This document shows positions 1-4,428 of a stretch of DNA of 9,456 nucleotides, piece after piece. The translations under genes were made by a program, and so were the position numbers. Source of the stretch: Candidatus Geothermarchaeota archaeon. Lineage in GTDB: Archaea > Thermoproteota > Nitrososphaeria > Geothermarchaeales > JDFR-13. Every line of letters starts with the position of its first letter. The first letter of the stretch is position 1. Below the pieces are notes generated by a model, which worked only from the letters and a program-made list of their open reading frames with translations, was not told the origin of the DNA and made no database searches. The DNA lies in assembly GCA_015522055.1 (NCBI GenBank), contig WAMZ01000126.1:1-9456 (forward strand). The letters are read 5' to 3'.

Positions 1-487
1 CGCCCTCATAAGCCTGGCATACGCCATAAAACTCTCGGGAAACATCGCACTCTATGAGAAGATGAAGAGGTATATACGTAGCTATCGTAGGGGCAGGAAT
101 CGACTCAATAAGATAAAGAGCAATGTATTGAGAAGCATGGGAGCTAGGCAACCACCCCCAGATGTATTATCCCACATAAATCTATATGTTGACCGTGTGT
201 TGAGACATAGAGGTAAGTACATCAATGATATGAACTATGTTAATCGAGTAGTAAGGACCGCTGTGAACCTATATATATCCAATAGGCTGAAGTTCCTAGG
301 AAAGAAGCCCAACACGATCGCTACCGTCATGCTATACCTCGCAGAGGAGAAGCTGGGAGTCAAGAGGCGTAACAGGCTATTCGATGTGGAGACACTCAGT
401 AAGGTATCGGGGGTCAGCGTTGTAACGATTAGATTGAGGGCAAATGAATATAAAAAGATTATCTCTTCAGGCGGAGACATCGGTTAG
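1..487 (+). CDS. TFB-like (TFIIB-family) transcription initiation factor, 5'-truncated
   Basis: The frame is open to the left edge (first full codon at base 2), giving the last 161 residues; the true start lies outside, so the ATG at 62 is internal. TFB bridges TBP-TATA and RNA polymerase and reads the BRE element with a C-terminal helix-turn-helix. The visible part fits the end of the first cyclin-like repeat (ALISLAYAIKLSG, then an RSYRR stretch) followed by a second repeat. The latter contains GKKPNTIATVMLYLA at about residues 100-114, matching the usual GK.P..IAAA.LYLA pattern. A C-terminal HTH follows at about 130-150 (LSKVSGVSVVTIRLRANEY). The recognition segment reads TIRLRANEY where usual TFBs have TIRNRYKEL, and the inter-repeat segment is long and basic. 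It is therefore probably a divergent paralogue, not the main TFB. The zinc ribbon cannot be seen. Its 3' end overlaps the convergent pilin-like gene by 21 bp. Confidence 0.75.
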   Translation, partial: ALISLAYAIKLSGNIALYEKMKRYIRSYRRGRNRLNKIKSNVLRSMGARQPPPDVLSHINLYVDRVLRHRGKYINDMNYVNRVVRTAVNLYISNRLKFLGKKPNTIATVMLYLAEEKLGVKRRNRLFDVETLSKVSGVSVVTIRLRANEYKKIISSGGDIG

Positions 488-814
488 CTTACCTACATAG
501 ACAAAATCGACACCGTTAACCTCGAAGACTATCCATATAAACCTGGTATCATTGTATATATCGACGCCAAACATACGTATGTATATGCCATTATATCTCG
601 ATAAAGAATTATTGAGAGTAATGATATACTCGCCTAAATCGCTTGACGACTTTGATGCTAAAATAGATATATTGTCCCCCACATCGTTCAGGACTCCACC
701 GACAGCCGTAGAGGCCTCCCTACACTTAGCCATCAGCACGCCAGCTACTCCAAGAGTTATTAATACTATCAAAACTACGGTAGTTATTGTTGAGAACCCT
801 CCCTCCTTATACAA
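467..814 (-). CDS. Pilin-like membrane-anchored protein, 115 aa
   Basis: Last gene of the leftward small-protein operon. A short polar N-terminus (MYKEGG) precedes a hydrophobic helix at about residues 7-28, followed by about 87 residues that end in a beta-rich stretch. This is the layout of an archaeal type IV pilin, with possible class III peptidase (PibD-type) cleavage after Gly6. The residues before the site (K-E-G-G) only loosely match the usual charged-residue-plus-glycine rule. The start is TTG at 814, the only start codon after an in-frame stop at 830-832. It lies inside the preceding gene (31-bp overlap), with a GGGTG ribosome-binding match just upstream. No specific family was recognised. 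It could be a minor or tip pilin, or simply a small bitopic surface protein. Confidence 0.65.
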   Translation of the reverse strand: MYKEGGFSTITTVVLIVLITLGVAGVLMAKCREASTAVGGVLNDVGDNISILASKSSSDLGEYIITLNNSLSRYNGIYIRMFGVDIYNDTRFIWIVFEVNGVDFVYVGKLTDVSA

Positions 815-1119
815 ACCAAAACACCCATCCTATCCCCCACTACAATCGGGTATATATAGGCATCCCCAGGATATTCCTCATCAAAAGTTATATATATTAG
901 GTATTTTGAGGAATTCTCCACGAGAATGTAATCCATTTCAAGCGATGAGTTGATTAGATTCTTCTGGACAGTAATATATTTATCCAATATATCACGGTTC
1001 TCAATGTTCTCTAGTCCACCTGAGGGATATTTATAGATTAGGTAGATCTCGGTCACCAATGCTATTGCCAATATAAGTATTGAGAGTAGGGTCTCTACAT
1101 ACTTGTTTATAGGAGACAC
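784..1119 (-). CDS. Small bitopic membrane protein, 111 aa, possible pilin-like subunit
   Basis: Fourth gene of the leftward operon. A hydrophobic helix covers about residues 9-29, after an N-terminus with a single lysine. A polar linker rich in Asn, Asp and Glu follows, then a predicted beta-rich end (about 62-105) with alternating aromatic and aliphatic residues. The layout resembles a minor pilin or pseudopilin, but there is no glycine-plus-hydrophobic cleavage site ahead of the helix, so it may keep its N-terminus. The start is GTG at 1119, overlapping the end of the 39-aa gene by 13 bp; translational coupling is likely because no separate ribosome-binding site with normal spacing is seen. 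No family was recognised. Confidence 0.6.
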   Translation of the reverse strand: MSPINKYVETLLSILILAIALVTEIYLIYKYPSGGLENIENRDILDKYITVQKNLINSSLEMDYILVENSSKYLIYITFDEEYPGDAYIYPIVVGDRMGVLVCIRREGSQQ

Positions 1120-1226
1120 CCCCTTAGGAGCATAAGGATAAATAGAACGATACTTACTGCGATGAAGAGCCCAATGAAGATATAGACGATGAACGTCGAT
1201 ATCAGCTGCTCAATAGTCTCAGACAC
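1107..1226 (-). CDS. 39-aa single-helix membrane protein
   Basis: A short reading frame with a GTG start at 1226 and TAA stop at 1107-1109. Its support is a textbook ribosome-binding site: GGAGGTGAT (1233-1241) ends six bases before the start. The product begins MSETIEQLIS, then has one long hydrophobic helix at about residues 11-34 and a short RGCLL tail. It overlaps the end of the 72-aa gene by 25 bp and the start of the 111-aa gene by 13 bp, so it fits the compressed operon. Its size and helix recall small accessory subunits of membrane machines, but no family is recognised and no function is assigned. Confidence 0.65.
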   Translation of the reverse strand: MSETIEQLISTFIVYIFIGLFIAVSIVLFILMLLRGCLL

Positions 1227-1420
1227 CAGTGAATCACCTCCTCCAAATCGAGGCTGGCTGGTGGAGATACCACTACACTATCCATATCCATATATACAAC
1301 CATCGGTATAGAGCCCCATTCACCAACTATATCACCCGCTACACTGGAGTATAGATTTATCAAGGGGATAGACAATGCTAGGATAAGTACCGCAAGAACT
1401 ATATACTCAACAGATTTCAT
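1202..1420 (-). CDS. 72-aa bitopic membrane protein, pilin-like N-terminus
   Basis: The start is ATG at 1420, preceded four bases upstream by GGTGGTGGG. A longer in-frame start at 1594 would add 58 residues that only shadow the 38-aa gene in another frame, so it is not used. The N-terminus MKSVEYIVLAVL runs straight into a hydrophobic helix (about residues 4-24). S3, E5 and L9 resemble the S-x-E-x-x-x-L part of the motif after the cleavage site in many archaeal pilins. The glycine and charged signal peptide are absent, so it may be a pilin-like protein that is not processed. The remainder (25-72) is acidic, contains a DMDSVVV stretch and ends with an amphipathic segment (EEVIHWCLRLL). Its ATG overlaps the upstream stop as ATGA. 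Confidence 0.65.
   Translation of the reverse strand: MKSVEYIVLAVLILALSIPLINLYSSVAGDIVGEWGSIPMVVYMDMDSVVVSPPASLDLEEVIHWCLRLLSS
1233..1241 (-). promoter_or_regulatory. Ribosome-binding site deciding the GTG start of the 39-aa gene
   Basis: GGAGGTGAT on the minus strand complements the archaeal 16S rRNA 3' end almost perfectly, with six bases to the GTG at 1226. It is the strongest such site in the leftward operon and the main reason to accept this very short gene. Confidence 0.7.
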
Positions 1421-1533
1421 GGACCCACCACCCCTAAGAGCTTCAGCAGTATAGTTAAAATAGCTATGAAAAGAGCGATTATCACAAAAATATCTACAGC
1501 CTTTACCAATAGGGCCTCCATCAACCTCTTCAT
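1417..1533 (-). CDS. 38-aa single-helix membrane protein, first gene of the leftward operon
   Basis: Runs from ATG at 1533 to TGA at 1417-1419, overlapping the next ATG as ATGA. The product starts MKRLMEALLVKAVDIF and is almost entirely one hydrophobic helix (about residues 14-31), with lysines on both sides and a GVVGP tail. Positive charge at the N-terminus suggests that end stays in the cytoplasm. The ATG lies about 26 bases downstream of the centre of a TATA box, which fits a leaderless transcript; a GTG directly before the ATG is an alternative start. No homologous family is recognised. The operon position, exact junction and promoter spacing support it as a real gene. Confidence 0.6.
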   Translation of the reverse strand: MKRLMEALLVKAVDIFVIIALFIAILTILLKLLGVVGP

Positions 1534-1603
1534 CACAACAGACTGGGACAGATTTATTATATATGCTTATTAAATCAATCTGGAGCAATCTCAATGGAGG
1601 ATT
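1534..1603. promoter_or_regulatory. Divergent promoter region shared by the two pilus-locus operons
   Basis: Only 70 bases separate the two divergent first genes. Leftward, the minus strand carries CATATATAATAAA (about 1554-1566) centred near 1559. That is about 26 bases before the ATG at 1533, the spacing expected for a TATA box of a leaderless mRNA. Rightward, the same DNA reads TTTATTATATATGCTTATTAAA (split here as TTTATTATATAT, then GCTTATTAAA; 1553-1574), with TATA candidates centred near 1559 or 1571. These predict a start at about 1585-1597 and a short leader holding GGAGG (1596-1600) before the ATG at 1604. The two TATA elements overlap or adjoin, so the operons may compete for TBP/TFB or be controlled together. 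Assignment is from sequence pattern only. Confidence 0.6.
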
Positions 1604-3040
1604 ATGGAAACACTATATACACAGCTAATCCTAGATGAATATGGAGGGGAGGGTGGAGTAGCTAGAGGGCCATATGTCTACTATGTATTCAGGGATGATG
1701 ACTATAATATATTGGTACCGAGGATAAACTCTAGATATATAAGCTTACTATATATATTGAGGGAGCTGGCCAGAAAGTATCCACGGAAGGAGGACCTACC
1801 AAACATAACATCAAACTATACATTCGAGAATCTATATAGATACTTAGTAGAGAGGATAGAGGAGGATATAAAGAGTTATGAGGAGGCTGCCCTCCTCGAT
1901 GAAGAGGCACATGACCTAGCTATACTGACATTCTGGGAGTGTATAGGCCTAAGTAGAGTAGCACCATTCCTATACCCCGATTTCATAGAGGAGATTTACT
2001 GCGACGGCCCAGGGACTAGGATATATGTGAGGCATGTAGAGCTCGGGACGATGGATACAGATATATACTTGACGGGCAGGGAGCTTGAAGCCTTGATCAA
2101 TCATATCGAGATGCATAAGGGAACAAGTATCGACTTGGTGAAGGGTAATATAGAGTCTGAAATAAGGACAGATGACTTCCACTGCCGAGTTATAATAGAC
2201 TTCGAGCCACTCGCATATAGAGGGCCATATATAATTATTAGGAATCTAGGAGGCAGAAGGCTATCCATAATCGACCTAATAAATAATGATACAATATCGA
2301 TTGAGGCAGCTGCATTCCTAATACTGGCTCTATGGCTTAGGAGAAACGTAACCATAGCTGGGGAGGTTTACTCTGGTAAGACAACTCTATTAAACGCCCT
2401 AGACCAATGTATACCAAGGAGGTTCAGACGAGTATACATAGAGGACGCCCTAGAGAGCCTAGATATGAGGGGCCAAGGGTTTAAACAAGCATTCTATAGA
2501 GCCGAGACATATTCAAACATATTGGAGAAGAGAAGGCAGTTAATATTTACTCTACATAGGACACCGGACATACTAATCCTCGGGGAACTACTGACCAACG
2601 AGGATATAAAAACCTTCTTCTACAGCTTATCATGTGGCCTAAGAGGCCTCCAGACCATACACGCCGAAGACATATACTCGTTAATTAATAGATGGAGATA
2701 CCAAGCCAACATAAACATCGAGTTGATCAATGAAACGGACCTCATAGTAATAATGAAGAGGACACCTGATGGAAAGAGGCATGTAGAAGGTATATATGAG
2801 ACCTATATTAGAGATGGGCTCCTCAGGATACGCCCAATCTTCTCCAGAATAGACGACAAGCTCCAGATGAATATAGACATAAATAATACCAAGATATATC
2901 AGAAGATGGTTAATATCATCGGCCAATCCAAGCTAACCAGATTGTACCAAAGCATCCTTGAGGCGTTAAACAAGGAAGATATCGTACAAACCGTGGATAG
3001 CCTCAATGAAATTTATAGCGTGGTGGTCGAGAGAGGATGA
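1604..3040 (+). CDS. Type II/IV secretion-family pilus assembly ATPase (GspE/VirB11/FlaI superfamily)
   Basis: 478 aa; a cytoplasmic hexameric motor expected to drive pilus subunit assembly through the membrane platform. An N-terminal domain runs to about residue 220 and contains a family-like segment at about 169-214 (EMHKGTSIDLVKG... RGPYIIIRNL). The ATPase core follows. It shows Walker A GEVYSGKTT at 253-261 (K259, T260), an Asp-box region VYIEDALE at 277-284, Walker B DILILGE at 322-328 and a His box QTIHAED with H353. After Walker B the usual GE.R..E is replaced by GELLTNED, so the conserved arginine is missing. The Walker A spacing is normal. The ATG at 1604 has GGAGG three bases upstream, a rather short spacing. 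First gene of the rightward operon; its stop overlaps the next ATG as ATGA. Family assignment is firm, but the subfamily (UpsE-, AapE-, FlaI- or TadA-like) is not decided. Confidence 0.88.
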   Translation: METLYTQLILDEYGGEGGVARGPYVYYVFRDDDYNILVPRINSRYISLLYILRELARKYPRKEDLPNITSNYTFENLYRYLVERIEEDIKSYEEAALLDEEAHDLAILTFWECIGLSRVAPFLYPDFIEEIYCDGPGTRIYVRHVELGTMDTDIYLTGRELEALINHIEMHKGTSIDLVKGNIESEIRTDDFHCRVIIDFEPLAYRGPYIIIRNLGGRRLSIIDLINNDTISIEAAAFLILALWLRRNVTIAGEVYSGKTTLLNALDQCIPRRFRRVYIEDALESLDMRGQGFKQAFYRAETYSNILEKRRQLIFTLHRTPDILILGELLTNEDIKTFFYSLSCGLRGLQTIHAEDIYSLINRWRYQANINIELINETDLIVIMKRTPDGKRHVEGIYETYIRDGLLRIRPIFSRIDDKLQMNIDINNTKIYQKMVNIIGQSKLTRLYQSILEALNKEDIVQTVDSLNEIYSVVVERG

Positions 3041-3621
3041 CGGCCATAATCCAAAACACCTTATCAAAATTAATATATCTACTCCAGAGTGAGCCATATA
3101 TAGCTCTAACATGTATACTCCTAGTAACAGCCTACATATTAAGCGGTAAGAGAATTAGGGCACAAATACCTTACACAGACCTACTTGACACAGTAACCAT
3201 AGTAAACCTAAACAAATTGATATATGGATCCACCGCCTCCGCATTGATGAGGGCCTCAGAAGTCAATAACGACTTCATTAGAGAACTCCAGGTGGCAACT
3301 ATCAAGGGATATAACCACAGGCAGGAGGCCGACAACGAAATCACCAGGTTCTTAAGGGATATGATTCTTGGGAAGGAGCAAGTGGGTTTAACGGCTATAC
3401 ACACAGCCATTAATGAGCTAAGGCTCGGCCTAATTAGCCATATAGATAGGCTGGAGCTATACCTCATCATAGCCAACGCTATCTATATATTCCTACCAAT
3501 ACTGACGCTACTAACACTGGCGGTTACTAGCGACACCCTAGCCCCCCTCATAATAACGGTCGTAGAGATAGCCGTATTCGAGTTCATTAGATGGAGGTTG
3601 GTAAAATGGATAAAGACATAA
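3037..3621 (+). CDS. Pilus platform membrane protein, probable T2SSF/TadB-like half
   Basis: 194 aa. A hydrophobic helix at about residues 20-36 is followed by a roughly 100-residue charged, helical soluble region (37-138) and two more membrane helices (about 141-162 and 167-184), ending in a basic tail. Helix, cytoplasmic helical bundle, then helix pair is the layout of a single T2SSF unit, which docks the pilus ATPase. Conserved T2SSF residues are hard to see, so the assignment rests on topology and on the place directly after the ATPase gene (ATGA overlap). Archaeal FlaJ/UpsF proteins carry two such units in one much longer chain; here the second unit seems to be the next gene. An unrelated three-helix protein is possible. 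Confidence 0.65.
   Translation: MTAIIQNTLSKLIYLLQSEPYIALTCILLVTAYILSGKRIRAQIPYTDLLDTVTIVNLNKLIYGSTASALMRASEVNNDFIRELQVATIKGYNHRQEADNEITRFLRDMILGKEQVGLTAIHTAINELRLGLISHIDRLELYLIIANAIYIFLPILTLLTLAVTSDTLAPLIITVVEIAVFEFIRWRLVKWIKT
3593..3598 (+). promoter_or_regulatory. Ribosome-binding site deciding the start of the second platform gene
   Basis: GGAGGT lies seven bases before the ATG at 3606 and sits inside the end of the upstream gene. It directly follows the earlier in-frame ATG at 3591, so it supports 3606 as the start rather than 3591. Confidence 0.6.
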
Positions 3622-4202
3622 TCCTCAATATCGTTAATGAGGCGATTAAGGGAAGATCACCTAAGAGGGCACTTATAGATGTATATAATATTAGTCGTAG
3701 AGGAGATATTGAGCCCATTATCGCTGACCTAATAAGAAGTAGGGAGTCGACACCGAGGGAGCTAAAGTTTATCGAGTCTGTAACAAGGAGGGTCAGGGCG
3801 CCAAGCGATCTAATAACAATTGTAACCGACTACCTAGAGGCCAATTACCTGAGGAAAAGGATGAAAAGCCTAATTCAATCATATAGGAGAAAGGGCATCA
3901 TACTCCTAGCCATAACATACATATTATTCCCATTCGTCGCATCAACCATAGGCATATTAACCAGTATCCCAATAGAAACATATACCCTAGCAATCCAACA
4001 GACGGTGGATAGGGATATACAGCAGATAAAGATAGCCCTATTCTCACTATACCTAGAAACTATACCAACAATTTATATATCGAGGATATTTGGGCTCAAC
4101 ATCAGAAAACTAGTGCTAGTCCAGACCCTACTATTCATACCGATATACATAACTATCCAGTTCTGGGCGGTACATTGGCTAAGTGCTATGAAAATATTAT
4201 GA
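3606..4202 (+). CDS. Pilus platform membrane protein, probable second T2SSF/TadC-like half
   Basis: 198 aa from ATG 3606; an upstream ATG at 3591 would add five residues but has no ribosome-binding site. A basic, helical cytoplasmic region (about 1-96) ends in a cluster RKRMKSLIQSYRRKG. Membrane helices follow at about 97-121, 142-160 (weaker) and 168-190. This again resembles one T2SSF unit, with the soluble bundle before the membrane part. It overlaps the preceding gene by 16 bp, so the two are probably made in equal amounts and may pair as TadB and TadC do. Assignment is by topology and neighbours; no diagnostic motif is seen. It is much shorter than usual TadC proteins (around 300 aa). 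Confidence 0.62.
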   Translation: MDKDIILNIVNEAIKGRSPKRALIDVYNISRRGDIEPIIADLIRSRESTPRELKFIESVTRRVRAPSDLITIVTDYLEANYLRKRMKSLIQSYRRKGIILLAITYILFPFVASTIGILTSIPIETYTLAIQQTVDRDIQQIKIALFSLYLETIPTIYISRIFGLNIRKLVLVQTLLFIPIYITIQFWAVHWLSAMKIL

Positions 4203-4216
4203 TATAAAAATAAATC
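4199..4216 (+). promoter_or_regulatory. Possible internal TATA promoter for the small pilin gene
   Basis: An AT-rich stretch (GATATAAAAATAAAT at 4201-4215) lies just after the platform gene. A TATA box centred near 4207 would start transcription around 4232, giving a short leader with the GGTGA site at 4232-4236. A separate promoter would explain extra pilin synthesis relative to the motor genes. The match is by composition only, in an AT-rich genome. Confidence 0.35.
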
Positions 4217-4242
4217 TGCAACAATCATAGTGGTGAATATAT

Positions 4243-4422
4243 GTGAAGAGGAAGGGAGTCCAGATTATAGAGGAGGCTCTACTTATACTGGTAGCATTAA
4301 TAGCGATCGCGCTAACCATTGGGGTCGCCACCAATATACAGGAGAAGGTCTCCGAAGTAATCCAGAAGGTCTGGGAGGGACTCGACTGGCTATTCAAGAC
4401 GACATTCTACTTCCTACCGTGA
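4243..4422 (+). CDS. 59-aa type IV pilin-like protein with class III signal peptide
   Basis: Starts at GTG 4243, with GGTGA (4232-4236) six bases upstream, and ends at TGA 4420-4422. The N-terminus MKRKG followed by VQIIEEALLIL is a good archaeal class III signal. It has a short basic leader, a predicted prepilin-peptidase cut after Gly5 and acidic residues at mature positions 5 and 6 (E10, E11), the place of the pilin Glu5. A hydrophobic helix then runs to about residue 30. After the helix there is only an amphipathic segment (about 31-55, with QEKVSEVIQKVWEGL) and a hydrophobic end (FYFLP), so there is no room for the usual globular pilin domain. It lies between the platform and HerA-like genes, six bases before the latter. 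It is probably the main or a major filament subunit; a small non-pilin membrane peptide is the alternative. Confidence 0.75.
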   Translation: MKRKGVQIIEEALLILVALIAIALTIGVATNIQEKVSEVIQKVWEGLDWLFKTTFYFLP

Positions 4423-4428
4423 TAAGCC

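Noticed and set aside
552..953. Plus-strand frame of 133 aa
   Set aside because: It is proline-rich with no domain and lies over two minus-strand genes that have coherent membrane-protein layouts, operon junctions and starts.
1421..1594. N-terminal extension of the 72-aa gene to a start at 1594 (130 aa)
   Set aside because: The extra 58 residues are polar, cysteine-rich and unlike a membrane-protein leader. They are the shadow of the 38-aa gene in another frame, cross the predicted TATA box, and a good ribosome-binding site marks ATG 1420.
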